Source: Coprobacillus cateniformis
GTDB taxonomy: Bacteria > Bacillota_I > Bacilli_A > Erysipelotrichales > Coprobacillaceae
Length of the DNA: 64,000 nucleotides
Assembly (NCBI RefSeq): GCF_009767585.1
Contig: NZ_WSNW01000001.1
Location: 836,090 to 900,089, forward strand
Direction of reading: 5' to 3'
Shown: piece by piece, positions 8,498-17,218 of the stretch
How positions within the stretch are numbered: the first letter of the stretch is position 1
Layout: every line of letters starts with the position of its first letter
Position numbers and translations under genes: made by a program
Notes under the pieces: generated by a model
What the model was told of the DNA's origin: nothing
Seen by the model: only the letters and a program-made list of their open reading frames with translations
Database searches by the model: none

Positions 8498-8634
8498 TAT
8501 TACTCACTCCTTTTCTCACTCATATTTCAAGTATATTTTTATAGATAAAATAAGTGCTGATATAACTTTGGATATTCCTGAAATTCTCTTTTTTCATCTA
8601 TATAATCCTGATGTTCTTTTAAGTCATAGATATC

Positions 8635-9258
8635 TTATAAAAGTTTTAATAACTCTAATGGTGTTTCAAATATATAAGTTGGCTCATCTATTCCCTTACT
8701 AGAAACACTTCCCCACTTTGCATATCCAAAGTCCATATGTGCATTTTGTGAAGCCAAATAATCTGAAAGAGCATCACCAATATAAATTGCCTCACTAGGC
8801 TTGACATTAATCCTTTTCAAACACTCAAACAATGGTTCTGGATCAGGTTTATGTTTATCTGTATCATCAGCTAATATAGCAACCTGCATGTATTGATCTA
8901 AACCTTTATCAACAAAATCAATTTGATACTGTTTTGTTGTTTTAGCAGAAACAACAGCTTGAATAATTTTCCCATCAAATGCTTTAAATACATCTTCAAA
9001 ACCATCATATAAAGTTGCTCCTTCTTCATATTCATTAACATATTGAACCCATCTTGCATAAGTTTTTTCTTTATCTTTAACTTGTAGTTCTTCCATAACC
9101 TTCATACCAGGATATGGTGCAAACTTTAATACGTCTTCAAATGTCCAGTCTTCGCCTGTTTCTTCTTTAATAATTTTTATTAATGGATACATATTCATAT
9201 TTAATGTATTTAAAACTGTTCCATCTATATCATAAATAATTGCTTTATATTTTTTCAT
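8635..9258 (-). CDS. HAD-superfamily hydrolase (Gph/PpaX-like)
   Basis: A 207-residue HAD-IA phosphatase. Motif I is YDIDGTVLNT (nucleophile Asp10, acid Asp12), motif II is VVSAKT, motif III is the Lys in KHKPDPEPL, and motif IV is IGDALSDYLA. A helical cap domain is inserted after motif I. Relatives act on phosphoglycolate or pyrophosphate; the substrate is not evident here. The start overlaps the end of the pyrophosphatase gene by 14 nt, showing translational coupling, and implies a shared role in phosphate or pyrophosphate turnover. Confidence 0.88.
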   Translation of the reverse strand: MKKYKAIIYDIDGTVLNTLNMNMYPLIKIIKEETGEDWTFEDVLKFAPYPGMKVMEELQVKDKEKTYARWVQYVNEYEEGATLYDGFEDVFKAFDGKIIQAVVSAKTTKQYQIDFVDKGLDQYMQVAILADDTDKHKPDPEPLFECLKRINVKPSEAIYIGDALSDYLASQNAHMDFGYAKWGSVSSKGIDEPTYIFETPLELLKLL

Positions 9259-9583
9259 CTGTTTCTCCTACTTTTCTTATGAGTTTATGTTCGAAATATT
9301 GTTCTTGAAAGGCAATGGCACTTTCAATCTCTTCATCAGTATATTTATAAGACGATGCTACGACCCACTTGTCTTCAACATCATTTATCCTATGAATAAC
9401 AGCAATCACTTCACCTTCAAATTTATCAATAGGTTTTTCAACCCCAAGAATATATGCATCTTGTTCTTCACCATCACCACCCATAACATCAGGTATATAA
9501 CCATAATTAATAGGATAATATAAATCTGGATGTTCAGGATGATAAGTTCCCATTTTCCTATCAACAATCACTTTTACGCTCAT
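9245..9583 (-). CDS. Small family I inorganic pyrophosphatase
   Basis: A 112-residue protein with the soluble family I pyrophosphatase core: YPINYGYIPDVMGGDG followed by the metal-binding DxxxxD region (EEQDAYILG). It would hydrolyse pyrophosphate to phosphate. It is much shorter than the about 170-residue classical enzymes, having lost N- and C-terminal elements; short forms like this exist in Firmicutes. It sits between the hydrogenase and HAD genes in one tight operon (2-nt gap upstream, 14-nt overlap downstream). Confidence 0.82.
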   Translation of the reverse strand: MSVKVIVDRKMGTYHPEHPDLYYPINYGYIPDVMGGDGEEQDAYILGVEKPIDKFEGEVIAVIHRINDVEDKWVVASSYKYTDEEIESAIAFQEQYFEHKLIRKVGETDEKI

Positions 9584-9585
9584 TG

Positions 9586-11094
9586 TTAATCCTCTACAAG
9601 TTCTTTTAAACGACCTGCATACTCACTTTCCTGAGACCCCTTCATATCAGAAGAATTCTTAAATTTATTAACTGCGCCTTTAGCTCGTACAATTGACTGT
9701 AAAGTTCCTGCTCCTGCAATACATCCACCAGGACAAGCCATACCTTCCAATAAATAACCATCATAAATACCTTTTTTTGCATCTTTTAACATTTGTCTGC
9801 ATTTCTGTAAACTTTCTTCAGCATGAACTTTGACATCTAAATCTGGATGTTCTTGATGAATACAATTGACAACTGCCTGAGCAACACCACCACTTATAGC
9901 AAAGCCACGTCCATCAGCACTTGCTCCAGTTAATTCTTCTGTTTCAGTAAAATCATCAAAATGAATATCTTTGGCTTCAAACATTCCCATAACTTCTTCA
10001 AATGTCAAAACAAAATCAACATCACTTCTTACAGATTTTCGAGATGCTTCCAATTTTTTAGCAGCACATGGACCAATAAATGCAACTTTACAATGTGGGT
10101 GGTCCTGTTTAATCATTCGAGCAGTTAAAACCATAGGTGTTAATGCCATAGATATATAAGATTTAAATTCTGGAAAGAGTTTTTTCGCCATAACTGACCA
10201 GGCTGGGCAACATGATGTTCCCATAAAGGGCTGTTGATTTGGAACCTTTTCTAAAAAATCTTCTGCTTCTTCAATAGTACACAAATCAGCACCTATTGCA
10301 ACTTCTACAACATCTTCAAATCCAATGGCTTTCATTGCGCCTTTTAATTTCTCAGGTGTCACTTTTGGACCAAGCTGTCCAACAAACGCTGGTGCAATAG
10401 CAGCAACAACTGAATATCCCTGATTCATTGCTGTAATTAACTGAAAAATTTGCCCCTTATCACTAATTGCTCCAAATGGACAATTCACTAAACACATACC
10501 ACATGATACACATTTATCATAATCAATATCAGCATGACCATGTTCATCTGTTTGAATTGCATCCATACCACAAGCCTTAGCACATGGACGTTCCATTTTC
10601 ATAATAGCACCATATGGACAATTCTTTATACATAATCCACACTTAATACATTTTTCTTGATCGATAATACTGCGCCCATTAATAATGTCTATTGCTCCTT
10701 TTGGACAGACCTCTTTACAAGGATGAGCCAAACATCCCTGGCAAGCATCTGTCACCTTAATCACATTATCTGGACAAGCATGACATGCAAACTTAATAAT
10801 ATTAATTAAAGGTGGCTCATAATACTTTTCAGCAATAGCACTTTCACTAATTCCAGTTGATAAAATAGTATGTTGATCAACAGGTCGCAATGGTAATCCC
10901 ATTGCTAAACGTAATCTTTCACCAACGATTGCACGTTCTAGGAAAATACTTTCACGATAAGTCGCAACTTCTCCAGGAATAATCTTATATGGCAATTCTT
11001 CAATGACCGAATAATCTCCATCATATGCCATACGAGCAATTTCAGTAAAAATCTTTCGACGAATATCTGTAACTGATGAATAGACTCCTCTCAT
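9586..11094 (-). CDS. [FeFe] hydrogenase, group B-like, with ferredoxin domain
   Basis: A 502-residue iron-only hydrogenase-like enzyme. The N-terminal half has several Cys clusters: CHACPDN, CQGCLAHPC, a CxxCxxCxxxCP ferredoxin motif (CIKCGLCIKNCP) and a second one (CVSCGMCLVNCP). The H-cluster motifs follow in order: TSCCPAW, GPCAAKKLEA and EGMACPGGCIAGAG. These match the three Cys-bearing motifs that bind the H-cluster. The lack of an N-terminal 2Fe-2S domain and the motif variants suit the monomeric group B. It would couple ferredoxin oxidation to hydrogen production, or act in sensing; no maturation genes are nearby. It heads an operon with pyrophosphatase and a HAD phosphatase. The ATG at 11094 has an AGGAGG site. 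Confidence 0.9.
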   Translation of the reverse strand: MRGVYSSVTDIRRKIFTEIARMAYDGDYSVIEELPYKIIPGEVATYRESIFLERAIVGERLRLAMGLPLRPVDQHTILSTGISESAIAEKYYEPPLINIIKFACHACPDNVIKVTDACQGCLAHPCKEVCPKGAIDIINGRSIIDQEKCIKCGLCIKNCPYGAIMKMERPCAKACGMDAIQTDEHGHADIDYDKCVSCGMCLVNCPFGAISDKGQIFQLITAMNQGYSVVAAIAPAFVGQLGPKVTPEKLKGAMKAIGFEDVVEVAIGADLCTIEEAEDFLEKVPNQQPFMGTSCCPAWSVMAKKLFPEFKSYISMALTPMVLTARMIKQDHPHCKVAFIGPCAAKKLEASRKSVRSDVDFVLTFEEVMGMFEAKDIHFDDFTETEELTGASADGRGFAISGGVAQAVVNCIHQEHPDLDVKVHAEESLQKCRQMLKDAKKGIYDGYLLEGMACPGGCIAGAGTLQSIVRAKGAVNKFKNSSDMKGSQESEYAGRLKELVED

Positions 11095-11167
11095 AACTCC
11101 ATACCTCCTATTTCTCTTATATCATAACATTTTTACGTTTCAAGCAAAATAGAAAGAGTCTATAAGA

Positions 11168-11199
11168 TAAAAAAAGAAAGACATTTTAACAAGTCTTCC
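11168..11199 (-). terminator. Terminator of the HD-GNAT gene
   Basis: A 7-bp stem (176-182 with 193-199 of kilobase 11) overlaps the 3' end of the gene, followed on the minus strand by seven T residues. Confidence 0.7.
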
Positions 11200-12250
11200 T
11201 TACATATGTGATTATTTGGTCATCATAATTTCTTTTTTGAAATCGTAATTTTTCCAACAAACGTTGTGAAGCTATATTTTTCTGAAAAGGTTTAGCATAA
11301 ACATATTGAACATTCTTCTCAATATACAACTGCTGTATAAACTTTTCAAGAGCAATTCCCATAATACCCTGATTCCAATAATGAACATCTAGCCAATAAG
11401 CAAGTTTTACAACATTTTGGCTATCAAAAAATCCACCTATACATCCAACAATTTCCCCATCCAAAAGAACAGCTTTCACATCATCATGAGACTGACTCAA
11501 TATTTCCACCATTTTTACACATTCATCTAATGTTTTTGGAAAACCTTTATCCATATATTGATATAGTTCATGAGAAAAAGAGTGTTTATAAAATATTTCT
11601 CCATCATTTTTATTCCAACAACGAAATGTGATAGGCAGATACTTTTGATAAAGGATATCTCTTGCATCTTTTATATTTTGATGAGGATAGAGTAATTGAT
11701 GATTTTCAAAAAGATAACGAATATATTCATAACAAGCTTTATCTAATGATATTTCAAGTCCTTTTTCAATGCGTTCTAGATAGGGTGGTATTCCTTCTTG
11801 ATCCCAAGCAATTTTATCAGCTAAAAATAAGATCATATCATATGATGACGGACTCGCTTTTAAAGTTGTATGACAAGCAATAGCACTTAAAATACGTTCA
11901 TCCCAAATATCAAATATATCTTGTGCAATCCATTGAGAGACCATTTGATGTAGCAAAAATGGATATTTCTCTTCTGCTTTATCTAATAAATAATTATTTT
12001 CAATAGCCATTTTTTTCATATCATTTGGATTTATTATCACACTTATGTCATGTAATAATGCACTTTGTAAACAGATATCCTCATTCACATGAAATTGTTT
12101 AGCTAATTGTTGGCTCTTTTGAGCAACTGCTAATATATGTTCTTTTGTTTTAATCTTATGATGTGAATCTAATAACTGACAAACATTGAAAACAAGACTT
12201 TCATTCTTTTCTATCATATTTACATCTACATACGCATTAAAATCAATCAT
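11186..12250 (-). CDS. HD phosphohydrolase fused to GNAT acetyltransferase
   Basis: A 354-residue two-domain protein. Residues about 20-195 are an HD domain of the YqeK type: His38, the LLHDIS motif (His67-Asp68), His101, His127 in IACHTT, and Asp145 in LFLADKIAWD. YqeK proteins cleave diadenosine tetraphosphate. Residues about 210-354 look like a GNAT acetyltransferase, with the acceptor strand VVKLAYWLDV, the acetyl-CoA region WNQGIMGIALEKF and the terminal NIASQRLLEKLRFQKR helix. The fusion is in one uninterrupted frame with an ordinary start, so it looks real. It could link alarmone or nucleotide turnover to acetylation; that is speculation. Confidence 0.75.
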   Translation of the reverse strand: MIDFNAYVDVNMIEKNESLVFNVCQLLDSHHKIKTKEHILAVAQKSQQLAKQFHVNEDICLQSALLHDISVIINPNDMKKMAIENNYLLDKAEEKYPFLLHQMVSQWIAQDIFDIWDERILSAIACHTTLKASPSSYDMILFLADKIAWDQEGIPPYLERIEKGLEISLDKACYEYIRYLFENHQLLYPHQNIKDARDILYQKYLPITFRCWNKNDGEIFYKHSFSHELYQYMDKGFPKTLDECVKMVEILSQSHDDVKAVLLDGEIVGCIGGFFDSQNVVKLAYWLDVHYWNQGIMGIALEKFIQQLYIEKNVQYVYAKPFQKNIASQRLLEKLRFQKRNYDDQIITYVRKTC

Positions 12251-12425
12251 CTTACTTACTCCTCTTCAATTTTATGAATAATAATGACAACAACTTGTAA
12301 TGAGATATCTTTTCCTAGACAATCCAAACATTCTTCCCAATATATATAGAAAAACTATATGATCCAACCTATTTTCTCAAATGATAAGATATAGGATGTG
12401 TCTCTATATCAATGATTTGTTTCAA

Positions 12426-12808
12426 TCAAAAACTTAACATTGATTTCTTTCCTTCCAAAATGAATTTAATGATTTCTTCTGTTTCAAAATGATCATAATC
12501 ACCATCAGGATAATAATATATAATCCTCTGTGCCTCATTTCTCTTTTAGCACTCTAATCATTTTTCTTCACCATAAATCTTGATAAATTTAGCAAATGTG
12601 CGGACTCTTAACTTATTGAGCATATGATTATCACATGGAAACTTATAGCATTCAAAGCAACCATTAAATCTTTCTTTTTGACAGCATTGAAAACACTGAC
12701 ACTACTCTTTATCTTTACATCCAACTTTGCGACAACCTGGACAATCTTCTGCTTCACTACAAAGACAGCAAGCTAATCCACAATAAACCAATCCTTTTCT
12801 TCATTCAC
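12426..12808 (-). pseudogene. Broken DUF3795 (cysteine-rich) gene
   Basis: The minus strand encodes a recognisable DUF3795 protein: YCGLACCLC, EDCPGC, then RFNGCFECYKFPC and a C-terminal YPDGDYDHFETEE. It is interrupted by an amber codon after VGCKDKE, by a frame change near the N-terminus and by another after KIYGEEK. A plausible start with a GGAG site lies at 12804-12808. It is clearly decayed. It sits immediately upstream (transcriptionally) of nothing intact and ends about 170 nt before the HD-GNAT start. Confidence 0.75.
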
Positions 12809-12820
12809 TATATTTTCTCC

Positions 12821-13159
12821 TTATGGCTTAATATAAGCAAATCCCTGATTTTGTTTGACAGCCAATTCAACAACGCCAGCTCTCACCACAAATACACCAA
12901 ATATAAGTTGATGAGATGATAATGATTGTGCATTTAAAGCATTTTGACATGCAACAACCGTAACACCATTATCAATCATAAAAAGGATATCATGCTCAAT
13001 ATCACTCTCTTTTTTTAAATCAGTGACTGCAATACTATTTGCTAAAACCTCAATTTCAAATAATTCATTATTTTCTTGCGCATATGATAACATGTTTTTC
13101 ACATTTGCTATACATTTTTGCCATTTCTCTAATTCGTCTACATGATAAATAACTTTCAT
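12821..13159 (-). CDS. DsrE/DsrF-like family protein
   Basis: A 112-residue protein with the DsrE-like alpha/beta fold: KVIYHVDELEKW at the start, IEVLANSIAV in the middle, the VTVVACQNAL strand-turn bearing one Cys, and VVRAGVVEL near the end. Homologues are small sulfur-relay or putative thiol-related proteins. A GGGGGAG site favours the ATG at 13159 over the overlapping one at 13165. The gene overlaps or abuts the stop of the P1 peptidase, so the two are co-transcribed. The molecular role is unknown. Confidence 0.75.
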   Translation of the reverse strand: MKVIYHVDELEKWQKCIANVKNMLSYAQENNELFEIEVLANSIAVTDLKKESDIEHDILFMIDNGVTVVACQNALNAQSLSSHQLIFGVFVVRAGVVELAVKQNQGFAYIKP

Positions 13160-13161
13160 AT

Positions 13162-14148
13162 TCATTCTCCCCCATTATATTTATTTTTCATCATATCCTT
13201 AAGACTATATCGTATATGCTGATCTCTACCAATACATGTCTTAGAATACAATAAAGAATTCATAATTGCCTCTTCTCCAGCATCAATGGCTGCCCTAAAA
13301 ACAAAATCAATACAATTTTCATGAATCTCTTGAATTGTCAAAAAATCCTGATGATATTGATGTGGTATCACTTGAGCTGTTGAAAAAGCAATCGCAATAT
13401 CTCCACTCCCATTCCCAAGATGTGAACCTAAACGACTTAAGGGTACACTCATTCTTTTACAAACCCTTTTTAATTGTCGTGATGACATTGGAATATCAGT
13501 TGCAATAACCATTATAATTGAACCCTGCTCAAGAATATCAGAACTACACTCCTGATGAAAAGGTATAAAATCTTTCATTAAACCAAAATTGGATAGTACC
13601 AAAATACCAATAGTATAGTCTTTTTGATTCAGTGTCACAATACGTGAACCTGAACCAATTCCACCTTTCATCTCAAAACATGACATGCCACTTCCAGCAC
13701 CCACGCTTCCCTGCTCAAATATAATATTAGCATTTTGAATGGCTTCAAAAACATGTTGCTGCGTAATTGCACATGCTCTAATATCATTTAAATAACCATC
13801 ATTGCATTCACCAACCACAACATTAACTGTACCAGTCTCTTTACCGATTGTTTTATCAATTGATAACATATATTGAACCAATGCCTGCTGAACAGTTCCT
13901 ACACTTAATGTATTTGTCAATGCAATAGGACTTTCTAATGTTCCCAACTCATTTATCTGGAGCAATCCTGTTGTCTTTCCAAAACCATTAATAACATGAC
14001 TCGCAGCAATCAATTTGTTTTGAAAGATATTATCATGACTAGGTAACACCACAGTCACACCTGTATGCAAATGTTCACTTTCTAAAGTACAATGTCCAAC
14101 TCTTATACCCTTTACATCTGTAATTGAATTATGTTTTCCTTTTTTCAT
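13162..14148 (-). CDS. P1 (DmpA/BapA) family peptidase
   Basis: An N-terminal-nucleophile aminopeptidase-like protein of about 328 residues. Family signatures are ITDVKGIRVGHCT at the N-terminus, the TNTLSVGTVQ loop, VGECNDGYLND, the glycine-rich GSVGAGSGMSCFEMKGG region next to the usual autoprocessing site, and GSGDIAIAFSTA near the C-terminus. Relatives self-cleave before a Ser and release N-terminal D- or L-residues or beta-peptides. The GAGAGGGA site selects the ATG at 14148; the frame is open to 14187 without a site. There is no signal peptide, so it is cytoplasmic. Co-transcribed with the DsrE-like gene. Confidence 0.87.
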   Translation of the reverse strand: MKKGKHNSITDVKGIRVGHCTLESEHLHTGVTVVLPSHDNIFQNKLIAASHVINGFGKTTGLLQINELGTLESPIALTNTLSVGTVQQALVQYMLSIDKTIGKETGTVNVVVGECNDGYLNDIRACAITQQHVFEAIQNANIIFEQGSVGAGSGMSCFEMKGGIGSGSRIVTLNQKDYTIGILVLSNFGLMKDFIPFHQECSSDILEQGSIIMVIATDIPMSSRQLKRVCKRMSVPLSRLGSHLGNGSGDIAIAFSTAQVIPHQYHQDFLTIQEIHENCIDFVFRAAIDAGEEAIMNSLLYSKTCIGRDQHIRYSLKDMMKNKYNGGE

Positions 14149-14293
14149 ATATCCCTCTCTTTTGATCTCAATGTATCTTATTATCAATTATACTTAATAA
14201 TTCGACAAAAAACAATCAACACTTCTTCACACGTTTTTCTTTAAAAGATAAGAAGATGTGTTACAATAGAGAATAAAGAAATGAGGGATTGAT

Positions 14294-16471
14294 ATGTCAA
14301 AAACATTAGTATTAGCTGAAAAACCATCTGTTGGTAGAGATATTGCAAGAGTTTTAAAATGTCATAAAAAAATAAATGGAGCATTAGAAGGAAATCAATA
14401 TATTGTGACTTGGGCATTAGGTCATTTGGTAACATTAGCTGATCCAGAAGCTTATGATAAAAAATATAAAAGTTGGAACATGGATGATTTACCTATTATG
14501 CCTAAAAAAGTTTCACTTGTTGTGATTGGAAAAACAGCGAAGCAATATAATGCGGTTAAAACCCAAATGTTACGTCAGGATGTCAAAGACATTGTCATTG
14601 CGACGGATGCAGGTCGTGAAGGTGAGTTGGTTGCAAGATGGATTATTGATAAAGCTCATGTCAAAAAACCTTTAAAACGATTATGGATTTCATCAGTAAC
14701 AGATAAAGCTATTTTAGAAGGCTTTAAACATTTAAAAGATGCTAAGAATTATGAATCATTATATCAAAGTGCTTATAGTCGCAGTATTGCAGATTGGTTT
14801 GTTGGTATTAATGCAACACGTGCTCTCACATGTAAATATAATGCACAATTATCTTGCGGAAGAGTTCAAACGCCTACCCTTGCTATGATTGCAAAACAAG
14901 AAGATAATATTAAACATTTTGTATCTCAAGATTATTATGGAATAAAAGTTCTTGCAAATGATGTATGGTGGACTTGGCAATCTGCGCAAAAAGAAACACG
15001 TATTTTTTCACATGAAAAAGTAGTAACACTTCAGCAAAAAATTTGCAATCAACCACTAAAAGTGACTGATGTGAAAAAAACCTCTAAAAAAACTTATGCA
15101 CCTTTGCTTTATGATTTAACAGAACTACAGCGTGATGCAAATAGGATATATGGATATTCCGCTAAAGAGACGCTTTCAATTATGCAAAACCTTTATGAAT
15201 ATCATAAGGTTTTAACATATCCTCGAACTGATTCTCGTTATTTAACAGATGATATTGTTGAAACAATTAAAGAAAGATTAGAAGCATCACGAGGTGGTGA
15301 CTATGATAATATCATTCATAAGATTTTAAAGAAACGAATAAAGAAACAATCACACTTTGTCAACAATAGCAAGGTGAGTGATCACCATGCGATTATTCCA
15401 ACTGAAGAACCAGCAATGTTAGGAAGTTTTACTGATGGAGAAAGCAAAATATATGACTTGGTTTTAAAGCGTTTCTTATCTGTTCTTTTACCTGCATATG
15501 AATATGAACAAACGATAATGACTGGTTCTATAGCAAATGAAATATTTATGACTAAGGGAAAAACTGAAAAAGCTATGGGTTGGAAAGAAGTTTATGGAAA
15601 AACTTTAGATGAGGATGAAGATGATCAAACGCTTCCAATTATTCAAATACAACAAACATTACAAGTCACTGAGATAAAAGAAACAACAGATCAAACACAG
15701 CCACCTGCTTACTTTAATGAGGCTACACTTTTATCAGCAATGGAAAATCCAGTTAAATTTATGCAAGCTTCTTCTAAAACTTTAAATGAAACTTTAAAGA
15801 ACACTGGTGGTTTAGGGACTGTTGCGACTCGTGCTGATATTATTGATAAGCTATTCAATACCTTTCTTATTGAAAAAAGAGGACAAGATATTCATGTCAC
15901 TGCCAAAGGAAGACAATTATTATCACTTGTTCCTAATGATTTACGTTATCCAGAATTAACTGCCAAATGGGAATTAGAACTCTCACAAATTGCTCAAGGA
16001 AAGAAACAATCACAAAAATTCATACAAGACATTCGTCAATATACAGAAGTTATTATTCAAGAAATCAATGAAAGTCAAGCAACTTATAAACATGATAATT
16101 TAACAACAAAAAAATGTCCTGAATGTGGTCAACCACTTCTTAAAGTCAATGGAAAAAAGGGTGAAATGTTGATTTGTTCCAATCGTGAATGTAAGCATCG
16201 TGAAACTTTATCTTTGGTAACAAATGCAAGATGCCCTAATTGTCATAAAAAATTAGAACTTGTTGGTTCCGGTGATAAACAAATGTTTGTCTGTAAAACA
16301 TGTGGTTATCGACAACAAATGAGTGCTTTTAAAAAAGAGCGTGAAACAAAGAAAAACATGGCAAATAAGCAAGATGTCAAAAAATATTTAAAACAACAAA
16401 AACAGGCATCAACTAGTGTTGAAGATTCACCATTTGCTGCTCTTCTTGCTTTAAAGGACAACTTAAAATAG
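14294..16471 (+). CDS. topB: DNA topoisomerase III
   Basis: A 725-residue type IA topoisomerase. It has an N-terminal TOPRIM domain (LVLAEKPSVGRDIA, and the acidic motif in IATDAGREGELVARW), the catalytic tyrosine Tyr309 in LTYPRTDSRYL, and two C-terminal zinc ribbons (CPECG with CSNREC; CPNCH with CKTCG). It relaxes and decatenates DNA by single-strand passage. The GAGGG ribosome binding site supports the ATG at 14294. It is the first of a few plus-strand genes and ends in a strong terminator. Its length and motifs match TopB of Firmicutes; plasmid-borne topB-like genes look similar, but no plasmid functions are nearby. Confidence 0.95.
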   Translation: MSKTLVLAEKPSVGRDIARVLKCHKKINGALEGNQYIVTWALGHLVTLADPEAYDKKYKSWNMDDLPIMPKKVSLVVIGKTAKQYNAVKTQMLRQDVKDIVIATDAGREGELVARWIIDKAHVKKPLKRLWISSVTDKAILEGFKHLKDAKNYESLYQSAYSRSIADWFVGINATRALTCKYNAQLSCGRVQTPTLAMIAKQEDNIKHFVSQDYYGIKVLANDVWWTWQSAQKETRIFSHEKVVTLQQKICNQPLKVTDVKKTSKKTYAPLLYDLTELQRDANRIYGYSAKETLSIMQNLYEYHKVLTYPRTDSRYLTDDIVETIKERLEASRGGDYDNIIHKILKKRIKKQSHFVNNSKVSDHHAIIPTEEPAMLGSFTDGESKIYDLVLKRFLSVLLPAYEYEQTIMTGSIANEIFMTKGKTEKAMGWKEVYGKTLDEDEDDQTLPIIQIQQTLQVTEIKETTDQTQPPAYFNEATLLSAMENPVKFMQASSKTLNETLKNTGGLGTVATRADIIDKLFNTFLIEKRGQDIHVTAKGRQLLSLVPNDLRYPELTAKWELELSQIAQGKKQSQKFIQDIRQYTEVIIQEINESQATYKHDNLTTKKCPECGQPLLKVNGKKGEMLICSNRECKHRETLSLVTNARCPNCHKKLELVGSGDKQMFVCKTCGYRQQMSAFKKERETKKNMANKQDVKKYLKQQKQASTSVEDSPFAALLALKDNLK

Positions 16472-16475
16472 AAAG

Positions 16476-16505
16476 AAAAACATTCATCGACTGAATGTTT
16501 TTTTA
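16476..16505. terminator. Convergent terminator between topB and the putative immunity gene
   Basis: A 9-bp stem (16478-16486 with 16492-16500) with a T-run on the plus strand and an A-run on the left, so it can serve both converging genes. Confidence 0.85.
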
Positions 16506-17021
16506 ACAATACCATTTGACTTTCACAGGATTGACTTCATCATTAACAGCAATCAATTGAAAAGAATAAAGGATGTCCTTAAATTTTTCTTTAGCAAGTT
16601 GATCATATTTTTGCTTTGATTCAAATAATCCGACTTCACTATACACAATTGCAGCAACTGCATAAAAAGTAAATCCCAATGCATTTGTTGGTGTATCATA
16701 TGTTGCACATGCTGTTAAAATAGCACGTATAGCTGCCATATTAACAGGATCATGAACATCTTTTAAAATGACTTTTGTATCTTTGAGAACTTTTTTTAAT
16801 TCTTGAGATGTTCTCTCTTGATTGATATATTGTCGTGAAGTCTGGATTGCTATTTTCATATCCTCAACAAAAGCATGATGACATAACATGAGTACATGTT
16901 CTTCCACATAATCCAATGCCCATTTTGCTAGTGTACTTGCACTTTGGGTTTCAATCATATTCATTAAAGATACAAGAGTTGTATCATTAATATTTCCTAA
17001 CATTTTTCTTAAGCCTGCCAT
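16503..17021 (-). CDS. Putative immunity protein (Imm-5-like)
   Basis: A 172-residue, all-helical cytoplasmic protein. The segment MAAIRAILTACATYDTPTNA followed by a YAVAAIVY helix resembles the repeated Ala-rich helices of the Imm-5-like putative immunity family, where a 'PTHALGAAxYA'-type motif is usual. No toxin gene is adjacent, so it would be an orphan. It converges with topB. The family assignment is from pattern recall and is moderate to weak; otherwise it is a hypothetical protein. Confidence 0.45.
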   Translation of the reverse strand: MAGLRKMLGNINDTTLVSLMNMIETQSASTLAKWALDYVEEHVLMLCHHAFVEDMKIAIQTSRQYINQERTSQELKKVLKDTKVILKDVHDPVNMAAIRAILTACATYDTPTNALGFTFYAVAAIVYSEVGLFESKQKYDQLAKEKFKDILYSFQLIAVNDEVNPVKVKWYC

Positions 17022-17218
17022 AATATTTAAGATGATTCTATAATAATCTATATAAGAATCATGCGACTCCTTTCTTTATTTATAATCATAACATATTTTA
17101 AAATCACTAATAGTTAACTTTTATTCTTTATTTTCTATAACTCTCTTTTTTTATATCTTTAATGAGAGGTCATTTTAATTATAAAGTGTTATACTAGAAG
17201 TAGATGATGGAGGTACAT

